A DNA stretch of 31,372 nucleotides from positions 1-31,372 of the IMG/VR virus record IMGVR_UViG_3300028767_000070; one strand, written 5' to 3'. Under the pieces are notes generated by a model that saw nothing but the letters and a program-made list of their open reading frames with translations, made no database searches and had not been told where the DNA came from. The stretch comes from a virus. Position numbers and translations under genes: made by a program. Of the stretch, positions 13,996 through 21,882 are shown one piece after another (within the stretch, counting starts at the first letter, position 1; every line of letters starts with the position of its first letter).

Positions 13996-15825
13996 ATGAA
14001 AGAAATAATTGAAATAAGACAGATAGCAAATAATTTAACTAGTTCAGAAAATAGATCGGTTAATGGATATGCTTTATTATTCAACACATTATCACTCGAC
14101 CTTGGAGGATTTAAAGAACAAATTGATCCTAATGCATTGAATGGAGTTATTGAAAGAAGTGATGTTTATGCTTTGTTAAATCATGATAAAGAAAAAGGTG
14201 TTCTGGCTAGATCAAAAAATGGAGTTGGAAGCTTGAAATTAACCATTGACGAAAGAGGTTTAAATTACCAATTTGATGCACCACAAACAGATCTTGGGAA
14301 TGTAGTTTTAGAACACATTAAAAGGGGTGAAATTGATAGTTCAAGTTTTGCTTTTACAGTTAAAGAGGATCGATGGGATAAACAAACAGATGGTACATAT
14401 ATCAGAACTATATTATCAATAGATAGATTATTCGATTGTTCACCAGTTTACTCACCAGCATATGCTGAAACAAGTGTAGAATGCAAAAGATTCTTAGAAG
14501 TAAAAGAACTTGATGAAAAAGAAATAGAACAAAGGGAAACAGTAATTAACATTACAATAACAGATAGTTCAACAGAATTAACAGAAGTTACAGCAATTGA
14601 TTTATCAACAAATGTAGTTTTAATTAATGATGAACCAGAACCAGATGAACAATGTGATCCAATGCCTATGACAGGCGAAACAGAACAATGTGATCTAGTG
14701 AATGAAGTAATTGATGAAGTAATTGATGAAGATGAAACAACTGATGAAGAAGATACAGAAATTGAGTTAAATGGATGTGTTGATTCAGAAAAAAGAGAAT
14801 TAGAATTAAAAGAAAAAGTTGACATTGATTTGTCAGAAAATAAAAATAATAATACAAAAATAAAAGAACAAAGAATGGAAAATTATTCAATCTTAAAAAT
14901 GATCAAAGACACTGTTGAGGGTCGCAAATTTGATGAAACAGCACAAGAAATTATCAATGCAGGTCAAGCCGAAATGAGAAAATCTAGTTTAGGTTTTGCA
15001 GGACAAATTCAATTACCTATGGAATATCGTTCACCTATTGCTAGTGCTGTTGGTGTAGGTTTAGAAACAATCGCAACAGATAAAGGTAAACTTGAAATTC
15101 CTTTAGTTTCGAATTTATTGCTTACTAAAATAGGTGCAAAATATTTCGGTGGTTTAGTTAATAACTATTCAATACCTGTTTATTCTGGTAGTGCTTTTAA
15201 CTGGGAAGATGAAAATGGAGATGCACAAGATGCAGCAGGTTCATTCAGAGAAATTACACTTTCACCAAAAAGAATTTCTGGCGAATTGATTATCTCTAAA
15301 TCAATTTTAATGCAAGATTCTGCAAGTGTAGAAGCTCAACTATTAGTTGATATTACTAATGAGTTAAGAAAAAAATTAGAAGAAAGTGTATTTGGTTCAT
15401 TTGCTGGATCAACAAAACAACCCGCTGGTATTTTTGCTGGTATTACTGGAACAACTACACCGACATATTCTGGAATTACTGCAACTGTTGCAGGTTTGGA
15501 AAATGCAAATGTCAATGAGTACACATGGGTGTTAAATCCATCTGCAAAAGCAAAATTGAAAGCTACTGATAAAACCAATGGTTCTAAAGTAATGGAAAAT
15601 GGCGAAGTTGATGGTGTTGTTGCTTATCATTCTGCAAACATTAAAGCTAATGGCTATGCTGTTGGTGACTGGTCACAATTGGCAATCGGTCAATGGGGCG
15701 GTTTGGATATACAAGTTGACCCATATACATATGCAAAGAAAAATCAAATCTCTATTGTGGTTAATGGATTTTTTGACTTTGCACAAATCAGACCAGAAGC
15801 AATTGTTAGAGGTACTTTTGCATAA
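13996..15825 (+). CDS. Prohead protease fused to HK97-fold major capsid protein
   Basis: Residues 1-165 form an HK97-type prohead protease: VNGYALLFN, the catalytic His63 in LLNHDKEKGVLARS, and the catalytic serine in GEIDSSSFAF (about 115-117). Residues 165-290 are a very acidic linker with DEVIDE repeats that could serve as the scaffold or delta domain. Residues 294-609 are the capsid protein, with the E-loop/P-domain region LEIPLVSNLLLTKIG, NWEDENGDAQDAAGSF and the PKRISGELIIS strand typical of the family. The fusion makes one gene where most phages have two. An internal ATG at 14875 with an A-rich leader could give the capsid protein (316 residues) alone. Confidence 0.93.
   Translation: MKEIIEIRQIANNLTSSENRSVNGYALLFNTLSLDLGGFKEQIDPNALNGVIERSDVYALLNHDKEKGVLARSKNGVGSLKLTIDERGLNYQFDAPQTDLGNVVLEHIKRGEIDSSSFAFTVKEDRWDKQTDGTYIRTILSIDRLFDCSPVYSPAYAETSVECKRFLEVKELDEKEIEQRETVINITITDSSTELTEVTAIDLSTNVVLINDEPEPDEQCDPMPMTGETEQCDLVNEVIDEVIDEDETTDEEDTEIELNGCVDSEKRELELKEKVDIDLSENKNNNTKIKEQRMENYSILKMIKDTVEGRKFDETAQEIINAGQAEMRKSSLGFAGQIQLPMEYRSPIASAVGVGLETIATDKGKLEIPLVSNLLLTKIGAKYFGGLVNNYSIPVYSGSAFNWEDENGDAQDAAGSFREITLSPKRISGELIISKSILMQDSASVEAQLLVDITNELRKKLEESVFGSFAGSTKQPAGIFAGITGTTTPTYSGITATVAGLENANVNEYTWVLNPSAKAKLKATDKTNGSKVMENGEVDGVVAYHSANIKANGYAVGDWSQLAIGQWGGLDIQVDPYTYAKKNQISIVVNGFFDFAQIRPEAIVRGTFA
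14875..15825 (+). CDS. Possible internal start: major capsid protein alone
   Basis: In frame with the fused gene, ATGGAAAATTATTC at 14875 follows an A-rich stretch (14838-14874) much like the starts of other genes in this phage. The product would start MENYSILKMI and contain the entire capsid domain without protease or acidic linker. It would supply capsid protein in excess over protease. Whether it is used cannot be decided from sequence. Confidence 0.45.
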   Translation: MENYSILKMIKDTVEGRKFDETAQEIINAGQAEMRKSSLGFAGQIQLPMEYRSPIASAVGVGLETIATDKGKLEIPLVSNLLLTKIGAKYFGGLVNNYSIPVYSGSAFNWEDENGDAQDAAGSFREITLSPKRISGELIISKSILMQDSASVEAQLLVDITNELRKKLEESVFGSFAGSTKQPAGIFAGITGTTTPTYSGITATVAGLENANVNEYTWVLNPSAKAKLKATDKTNGSKVMENGEVDGVVAYHSANIKANGYAVGDWSQLAIGQWGGLDIQVDPYTYAKKNQISIVVNGFFDFAQIRPEAIVRGTFA

Positions 15826-15851
15826 TTAACTAATAAAGAAAATCTATAAAA

Positions 15852-16160
15852 ATGTATATAACAATCCAACAAGCTAAGAAACATTTGAATTTAGAAGCAG
15901 AGTTTGAAGATGATGATGTTTATTTATCGTCTTTGATTGAAGTAGCTGAAGCAGTAGTGGAAAATCATATACATCAAAAATTAACTGATGTTGCAATTGC
16001 TAACGGTGATGTTTTACCAAAACCGTTGGCACATGCAATGCTGTTAATGCTAGGAAATTTTTATTCGAATAGGGAAATAGTTTCATTTGCAAGTAAAACA
16101 AGTGCTATCCCTTATAATTATCAATATCTTTTAGACCCTTATATTAACTACTTAAACTAA
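15852..16160 (+). CDS. Head-tail connector, gp6-like
   Basis: The 102-residue helical protein has the family N-terminus TIQQAKKHLNLEAEFEDDD, a long helix (YLSSLIEVAEAVVENHIHQKL) and the late helix PKPLAHAMLLMLGNFYSNRE with the conserved asparagine-tyrosine region. Such proteins form the ring bound under the portal. It lies 26 bp after the capsid gene, where HK97-type phages encode it. Confidence 0.88.
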   Translation: MYITIQQAKKHLNLEAEFEDDDVYLSSLIEVAEAVVENHIHQKLTDVAIANGDVLPKPLAHAMLLMLGNFYSNREIVSFASKTSAIPYNYQYLLDPYINYLN

Positions 16161-16165
16161 TCAAC

Positions 16166-16486
16166 ATGTTACCATCTGGAACACTTATATATTCATTAAA
16201 ATTTAAAAAAAATAGTCAAGTTAGAAATGAATTTGGTGAGGTGGTTAGCACCCTAGTAGATATTTTCAAATGTAAGGCTGCAAAGGTTAAACAGAGTGGA
16301 AAATTTATTGTTGATGGTAAAGAATTATTTAATCAAAATCAAGTGAAATTTAAGATCAGAATTAATAAATTATTAACTGATAACCTAACTGTTGAATATG
16401 ATCAAAATGATTATAAAATTACAAGTCTGGATAAAAATTTATTTGATTACACCGCTGAAATTACACTAGAAAAGATCAATAAATAA
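16166..16486 (+). CDS. Head closure protein (SPP1 gp16-like)
   Basis: The 106-residue beta-barrel protein begins MLPSGTLIYSLKF, followed by RNEFGEVVSTLVDIFKCKAAKV, the usual pattern of phage head-closure/stopper proteins. It seals the filled capsid and links it to the tail. It starts 5 bp after the connector gene, in the standard order. Confidence 0.85.
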   Translation: MLPSGTLIYSLKFKKNSQVRNEFGEVVSTLVDIFKCKAAKVKQSGKFIVDGKELFNQNQVKFKIRINKLLTDNLTVEYDQNDYKITSLDKNLFDYTAEITLEKINK

Positions 16487-16487
16487 A

Positions 16488-16925
16488 ATGGAAATTGAAG
16501 TTAAATTTATTGATTTAGATAAGGTTTACAAAGCGATAAGTAATTTATCAGAAATAGACCAGAATAAAGCGATTAAACAAGGCTTGAAAGATGCATCTAA
16601 TATATTTGTCAAGGCGGGTAAAGAAAACCTAAAAAACAGGCTTAAAAGTGGCAAAAAAGGTGATTCTGGTAGTCTATTGAAATCGTTCAAGAATAAAGTT
16701 AAAAGAACTAAACTTGGTGCTTTGGCTGGTTTTGGTGATGGTGGTGGTGCTGCACATTTAATTGATAGAGGTACAGTGAACAGAATGACAAAGGATGGTA
16801 AGAATAGAGGAGCAATAACAGAAAATCATTTCTGGACTGATGCAATAGAACAAAACCAAACAGCAGCAATTAATGAAGTTTATAATGGAATTGAGAAAGC
16901 TGTAATTAATCTAATTAACAAATAA
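16488..16925 (+). CDS. HK97 gp10-like tail completion protein
   Basis: The 145-residue protein has the gp10 pattern: an N-terminal helix with NLSEIDQNKAIKQGLKDASNIFVKAGKENLKNR, a basic loop (KSFKNKVKRTKLGALAGF), AAHLIDRGTVNRMTK, and a C-terminal helix. It is thought to help join tail to head. It starts one base after the head closure stop, showing tight coupling. Confidence 0.87.
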   Translation: MEIEVKFIDLDKVYKAISNLSEIDQNKAIKQGLKDASNIFVKAGKENLKNRLKSGKKGDSGSLLKSFKNKVKRTKLGALAGFGDGGGAAHLIDRGTVNRMTKDGKNRGAITENHFWTDAIEQNQTAAINEVYNGIEKAVINLINK

Positions 16926-16930
16926 TACAA

Positions 16931-17353
16931 ATGAACATAACATCAGCATTTTCAAAATTTACTATAACTAAAGAATTGTATTCTTTATTGAATTCAAACA
17001 CTGGGCTAACTAGTTATGTTGGTGAAAATATTTATCCAATTGTAGCACCTCAGAAAGATGATAGTGGTAATGAGATAAAAGAATGTATTGTTTACTATAG
17101 AGAAAAATATTCAAAAGAATATATTCAAAATAATATTGTAGTTAATGAAAAATGCCATATAACATTTGTAATTGTATCGTCTTCATATTTCAAAAGTATA
17201 AAGATAGTAGAATTAGTTAATGAAATAATAGAGGGTGTACATCAAAATGAAAGCGGTTACAATTACCAATGTAGATTAATTGATTCGGATGAAAATGTTA
17301 TTGGTGTAAACAATGATAAATATATTCAAGTGGTAACATTTGAAATTAAATAA
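16931..17353 (+). CDS. Tail terminator-like protein (DUF3168-like)
   Basis: The 140-residue protein shows ITKELYSLLNSNTGLTSYVGENIYPIVAPQ, then VYYREKYSKEYIQN and a C-terminal strand ending QVVTFEIK, the layout of DUF3168/tail terminator proteins that cap the tail tube. Its place between gp10-like and tail tube genes agrees. Individual motifs are weak, so the call leans on gene order. Confidence 0.8.
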   Translation: MNITSAFSKFTITKELYSLLNSNTGLTSYVGENIYPIVAPQKDDSGNEIKECIVYYREKYSKEYIQNNIVVNEKCHITFVIVSSSYFKSIKIVELVNEIIEGVHQNESGYNYQCRLIDSDENVIGVNNDKYIQVVTFEIK

Positions 17354-17385
17354 GAAAAATAACAAAACAAAAAATATAAAAAATT

Positions 17386-17835
17386 ATGTCAACATATAAT
17401 TCAAATACTGATTTATTGATGGGTAACAATGTAATGGTGTTCATTTCTGGCGCAACCGCTACCCCTATTGCATTTGCACAAGATTGTAAATTATCAATCT
17501 CAGCAGCTCAAACCGATGTTACAAACAAAATGTCTGGTAACTTCAAAGCTTCAATTCCTGGTCAAATCTCATGGAATGTAACCACTTCAATGTTAGTTAC
17601 TAAAGTAAGCGGTGATACTTCATTTGATACTCTTTTAGGTATTCAATTGACTGGTGGTACTGTTAATATTGTTGTAGGTGTTGCAGATGCTTCATTTGCT
17701 TTGACTGGATCTGGTATGTACTCAGGTGTTGCCCATATTAGCTCACTTGATATGGATGCAAAAGATAATGCAATCTGTACTAGTTCTGTAACTTTTGAGG
17801 GTTCTGGCGCACTTACTAAGGTGGTAGGCTCTTAA
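17386..17835 (+). CDS. Major tail tube protein
   Basis: The 149-residue protein resembles TP901-1-type tail tube proteins: MGNNVMVFISGATATPIAFAQDCKLSISAAQTDVTNKMSG near the start and a C-terminal half ending with DMDAKDNAICTSSVTFEGSG. The recurrent pattern of disc-like beta strands and the strongly T/S/G-rich composition fit. It closes the capsid operon and is followed by a terminator, allowing high expression as needed for a tube subunit. Confidence 0.92.
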   Translation: MSTYNSNTDLLMGNNVMVFISGATATPIAFAQDCKLSISAAQTDVTNKMSGNFKASIPGQISWNVTTSMLVTKVSGDTSFDTLLGIQLTGGTVNIVVGVADASFALTGSGMYSGVAHISSLDMDAKDNAICTSSVTFEGSGALTKVVGS

Positions 17836-17860
17836 TATTGAACAAATAACAAATAACTAA

Positions 17861-17890
17861 AGCTGGTGATTTACTTCACTGGCTTTTTTT
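17861..17890 (+). terminator. Terminator after the tail tube gene
   Basis: AGCTGGTGA (17861-17869) pairs with TCACTGGCT (17876-17884) around a 6 nt loop, then seven T. Late promoter 4 starts at 17893. Confidence 0.87.
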
Positions 17891-17892
17891 AT

Positions 17893-17922
17893 GTCTGCAC
17901 TTTTCATACATATTATTATATA
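17893..17922 (+). promoter_or_regulatory. Late promoter 4 (tail operon)
   Basis: GTCTGC (17893-17898, one mismatch to GTCAGC), 8 nt, TACAT (17907-17911), 5 nt, TATATA (17917-17922), 11 bp before the start at 17934. Confidence 0.68.
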
Positions 17923-17933
17923 TTAACTAAGGT

Positions 17934-18587
17934 ATGATTATAAAAATAAATATAAAATCAATTATAAAATTCGAGCAATTAACAGGTAAAAGTTTTCATA
18001 ATATCGATTATCAAGATGCTGATGATATTAAAAATTTACTCTACTGTATAATTATATCAAACAATCAATTCTTTGAATTTAGTGATTTTGATGGGGTAAT
18101 GCAAAGTAAAAGAATATCGAAAGAAGTATTTGAAAAATTCCAATTAGAATTAAAAAAGATAGAACAGTTTTCAACAAATAACAAACAAATTGAACCAGTT
18201 GAAAATAATGATCCAATTGAAGAAAATAAAGAATTAAAAGATACTCTATTCATTAAAGACATTGCAGCTACTTTAATTGTGTCGGCTGGACTTGATGTTA
18301 ATTATGTATTAAATGATATGGAGTTATTCGATATTAAAATATATATGAATGCATTCAATGATAAGATGAAACAACAGTTAGAAAATGACAGGCTATGGAC
18401 ATTTTTATTATTAAGTCCAAATCTAACAGATAAAGTTAATACACCATCAAAACTTTATAAATTTCCATGGGATGAAATAAAAGAGGTGAAAGAGAAAAAA
18501 CAAATAACAGAATTAGAATTTGATGATATAATGAAAAAATCAGCTGAATTCTTGAATAATATGAATAAAAAAGAAATAACAGATTAA
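17934..18587 (+). CDS. Tail assembly chaperone-like protein
   Basis: The 217-residue protein occupies the invariable place between tail tube and tape measure. It begins with IIKINIKSIIKFEQLTGKSF and contains the helical segment KDIAATLIVSAGLDVN; its C-terminal region has TPSKLYKFPWDEIKE, similar to other Bacteroidota tail chaperones. Most siphophages make a short and a long form by ribosomal frameshifting; here a single long frame is present and I see no convincing slippery site in the right register. It is the first gene behind late promoter 4. The tape measure follows after 4 bp. Confidence 0.7.
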   Translation: MIIKINIKSIIKFEQLTGKSFHNIDYQDADDIKNLLYCIIISNNQFFEFSDFDGVMQSKRISKEVFEKFQLELKKIEQFSTNNKQIEPVENNDPIEENKELKDTLFIKDIAATLIVSAGLDVNYVLNDMELFDIKIYMNAFNDKMKQQLENDRLWTFLLLSPNLTDKVNTPSKLYKFPWDEIKEVKEKKQITELEFDDIMKKSAEFLNNMNKKEITD

Positions 18588-18591
18588 CAAA

Positions 18592-21500
18592 ATGGCAAGT
18601 AACAATTTATCGTTTGCAGTATCGCTACAGATGCTTAATGATAACTTCAAAAGGGGGTTAAAAGAAGTACAAACAGGTTTTGGTGAATTAAAGGCTACAG
18701 CATTAAATATGGTGGGCTTTTTCGGTCTTGGACTTGGTCTGCAACATATAGCCAAAGAAATGGTAAATGTTGCAAGGGAAACAGGAGCAGCACAAAAAGC
18801 ATTAAAAGTAGCATCTGGTGGATTAAATGAATTTGGTGAAAATCAAAAATTTATTGTTGACCTGTCTGAAAAGTTAGGATTAAATGTTAATCAAACAACT
18901 ACCAGTTTTGCTAGGTTCACAGCCAGTGCGAAAGCATCAAACATAAGTATCAAAGATCAACAAAATTTATTCAAGGGTTTAAACTCTGCATTGTTGGCAG
19001 TTGGTGCTGGTGGTGATGCTAAAGCTGAAGCAATCGATGCTGTTAGTAAAATGATGCAAAAGGGTACAATTACCACTAAAATGTTAGTCGGTGGATTGGG
19101 GCAAGCCCTACCAGAATCATTATCAATAATGGCTAAATCTCTGGGTGTATCAACAGATCAATTAAGAGAAATGGCGAAGCATGGACAGTTAACATCTGCT
19201 TCATTAGTTAAATTTGGTGATGAATTAAATAGATCTTTTGCTGATGTCAATAGTGATACTATCACAGGGGCATTAAATAGAATATCAAACACATTTGAAG
19301 AATTAACACAAAAAGTCGGTGCTGGTGATATATACAAAAATATAGTTAAGACATTTGGCGAGGGTTTTAAATGGGTAGTTGATAATCTTACTTTAGTTGG
19401 ACAGGCTTTTGTTAATGTAATTGCAGTTACAATTATTGGTAAAGCTTTCAAATCAATGTCAGAATCTTATTTTAGATTAACATCAGAAGCAGAAACTAGT
19501 TTTGTTAAACAAGAGTTTGCAGCAAGAAAAGCAGCATTAACAGAACAAGTTGCAGCAGAGGGGTTAACTGGTAAAGTAAAAAAAGAAAGATTAAAACAAG
19601 TCTATGATGCAGAAAAGGCATTAATAGAACAAGAATTTGCAACCAAAGGAGCATTAACCAGAATGGGGTTAAGTTGGAAAGGTCTTGGAATTGCAATTAA
19701 ATCAGCATGGACAGCATTTGCACCAATGCTAATAATTGAGGGGCTTGTGTTGATCGGTCAATATATTTATGGCTTATATGAGAAACAAAGAGAATTAAAC
19801 AAAATAACATCAGATTATCAAGATGGATTAAAAAAAGCCTCTAGTGGCTTTGATACTCATTCACAAAATTTAAAAAGTCAAGTATCATTATTAAACAATT
19901 TAAAGTTAGGTGATGAGCAAAGAAAAACAGCATTATCACAAATTAATTCAATACTTGGTACACACTATGAGTATGGCAAATTAAATGTTAGAGCTGGTGA
20001 GGATTTAAACCAAAAGATTAGAGAAAGGTTGAAACTTTATCAATTAGAAAGCCAATATAAATATATGGCTGATAAAGGTGCAGAAACTAAAACTAAACTT
20101 TTTGAAAGTGATTCAAATGTTGAAGAAGATAACAGACAGTTAAAATCATGGACAAGTATATTAAATAAACTTGAAAATAAAAGAGCTGGATTGAAAGGCA
20201 ATTTTGCTCATTTAGATGAAAATGATACTAAACAATATTTATCAGCAAAGGAAAATATACCCCTTTGGAATAGTAAGTTAAAAAATGATGTTCCAGAAAA
20301 TCAAGCTTTACATAAAATCAATGATCAAAATGATGAACAATTAAACAAACTTCTTTCAAAAAATCCAGATTTAGCAAAAATATTAAATCCAGATAGTAAT
20401 ATTAAACCGACAGGTGATGGTGAACAAACAGCAGCAGAAAAACACAAAGAAGAAATATTTAAAGCACAAGAAGCATATGATAAAAAAACCATTGAATTAA
20501 ATAACCTTAAAGAAAATAGTATATTAAAAGAATATGAATTTCATAAAGAATTTGATAAACATGTTGAGGATGGAAAAAAATCTTTAGGTGGTATATTAAC
20601 ACCAGAAGAGGGTAAAAATAATGATAGATATAAACAAATAACTGATTATAAACCTCAATTCTCAGATGCTGATAAACAAGCAGAAGCCAGTGATAAATTA
20701 GTTGTAGAAAAAAATAAATATGCTAAAGAACTGGGAATATTAATACAAAAACATCGTCTTGAACAATTAACCGATGATCAATTTAATAAAGGTTTAGAGG
20801 ATCTGAATAATACCACTGTTAATACAATGCTATCAATTGATAATATTGGAAATGCAGCAGACTTAACAATTAAAGGTTTAAAGGACTTCAATAAAACATT
20901 ATTAGATAATAAACATTTTGAAATTCCAAAAGAACCAGAAATTAATCACACATTCGATTATAGAAAAAAAGATGTTGAAAAGTTAGAGGATAAAAAACAA
21001 CAGAATGATGATTATATTAAACTGTTAGAAACTCAATTAAAAGATGCTGGTGTAAAAGATGTTAAAAAGTTAATGGCTAATGCTAATGGTGATTTTTCAA
21101 AATTCAAAGGTCAATTTAATGATAATGTAATTGAAGCATTAAAAATACTTGATGAACAATTGAGAAAAGAACCAGATCTGGCAAAACAATTAAACCTATT
21201 GAAAGTTAAACAAGAAATAAAAGACTTACAAAAACAATTAAATAATGGTTTATACAATGGGATGAAAGATGTTGCAAATTCTGCAAAAAATGTATATAGT
21301 TCATTAAAAACAATCGGTGCAATAAAACCATCAAAAGAGTGGGAAACATTTTTTTCTGTCTGGGACACTGTAACAAGTGTTATTGATAGTATAAACTCAG
21401 TAATTAAATTATTTAAAGATTTAGGTGGTGTTATTTCAGATTTGGGTGCTGCAAAAGAAGCAGAACAAGTAATTAATACATCAACATCAGCAGCTAAGAT

Positions 21501-21882
21501 AGCTACCAATGTAGCAGAAACAGCATCTTATACAGCATTGGGTGCAGCTGAATCATTTGCAGCATATGCAGCAATACCATTCGCTGGACAAGGTTTGGCA
21601 CTGGCACAAATTGGAGTAATGCAAGGGGCAATTTTAGCATCTGGTATTCCAAAGCTGGCTAATGGTGGTATTGCTTATGGTAATAGTTTAGTTAATGTTG
21701 GTGAGTATGCTGGTGCTAGTGGCAACCCCGAAGTAATTGCACCGCTTGATAAATTAAAGACATTGATTAAACCAACAGAAAGTAATGTTATTGGTGGTGA
21801 AGTTAAATTTGTTATTGATGGTAAAGTAATAAAAGGGGTATTGGATAACTATTCAAATATAAAAAGTAAAGTAACAAAATAA
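18592..21882 (+). CDS. Tape measure protein
   Basis: The 1096-residue protein fixes tail length and helps DNA entry. Residues about 60-220 match the tape measure domain: FIVDLSEKLGLNVNQTTTSFARFTASAKAS...GGDAKAEAIDAVSKMMQKGTITTKMLVGGLGQALPESLSIMAKSLGVS. A hydrophobic segment lies at about 362-397 (WTAFAPMLIIEGLVLIGQYIYG) and another near the C-terminus (about 980-1025), bracketing long charged coiled-coil regions. The end NGGIAYGNSLVNVGEYAGASGNPEVIAPL is a conserved tape measure terminus. Its stop overlaps the next start (TAATG). Confidence 0.95.
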   Translation: MASNNLSFAVSLQMLNDNFKRGLKEVQTGFGELKATALNMVGFFGLGLGLQHIAKEMVNVARETGAAQKALKVASGGLNEFGENQKFIVDLSEKLGLNVNQTTTSFARFTASAKASNISIKDQQNLFKGLNSALLAVGAGGDAKAEAIDAVSKMMQKGTITTKMLVGGLGQALPESLSIMAKSLGVSTDQLREMAKHGQLTSASLVKFGDELNRSFADVNSDTITGALNRISNTFEELTQKVGAGDIYKNIVKTFGEGFKWVVDNLTLVGQAFVNVIAVTIIGKAFKSMSESYFRLTSEAETSFVKQEFAARKAALTEQVAAEGLTGKVKKERLKQVYDAEKALIEQEFATKGALTRMGLSWKGLGIAIKSAWTAFAPMLIIEGLVLIGQYIYGLYEKQRELNKITSDYQDGLKKASSGFDTHSQNLKSQVSLLNNLKLGDEQRKTALSQINSILGTHYEYGKLNVRAGEDLNQKIRERLKLYQLESQYKYMADKGAETKTKLFESDSNVEEDNRQLKSWTSILNKLENKRAGLKGNFAHLDENDTKQYLSAKENIPLWNSKLKNDVPENQALHKINDQNDEQLNKLLSKNPDLAKILNPDSNIKPTGDGEQTAAEKHKEEIFKAQEAYDKKTIELNNLKENSILKEYEFHKEFDKHVEDGKKSLGGILTPEEGKNNDRYKQITDYKPQFSDADKQAEASDKLVVEKNKYAKELGILIQKHRLEQLTDDQFNKGLEDLNNTTVNTMLSIDNIGNAADLTIKGLKDFNKTLLDNKHFEIPKEPEINHTFDYRKKDVEKLEDKKQQNDDYIKLLETQLKDAGVKDVKKLMANANGDFSKFKGQFNDNVIEALKILDEQLRKEPDLAKQLNLLKVKQEIKDLQKQLNNGLYNGMKDVANSAKNVYSSLKTIGAIKPSKEWETFFSVWDTVTSVIDSINSVIKLFKDLGGVISDLGAAKEAEQVINTSTSAAKIATNVAETASYTALGAAESFAAYAAIPFAGQGLALAQIGVMQGAILASGIPKLANGGIAYGNSLVNVGEYAGASGNPEVIAPLDKLKTLIKPTESNVIGGEVKFVIDGKVIKGVLDNYSNIKSKVTK

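Noticed and set aside
14448-14890. Minus-strand frames of 125 and 74 residues opposite the acidic linker
   Set aside because: They are mirror images of the GAA/GAT-rich linker codons (serine/leucine repeats) within an essential gene.
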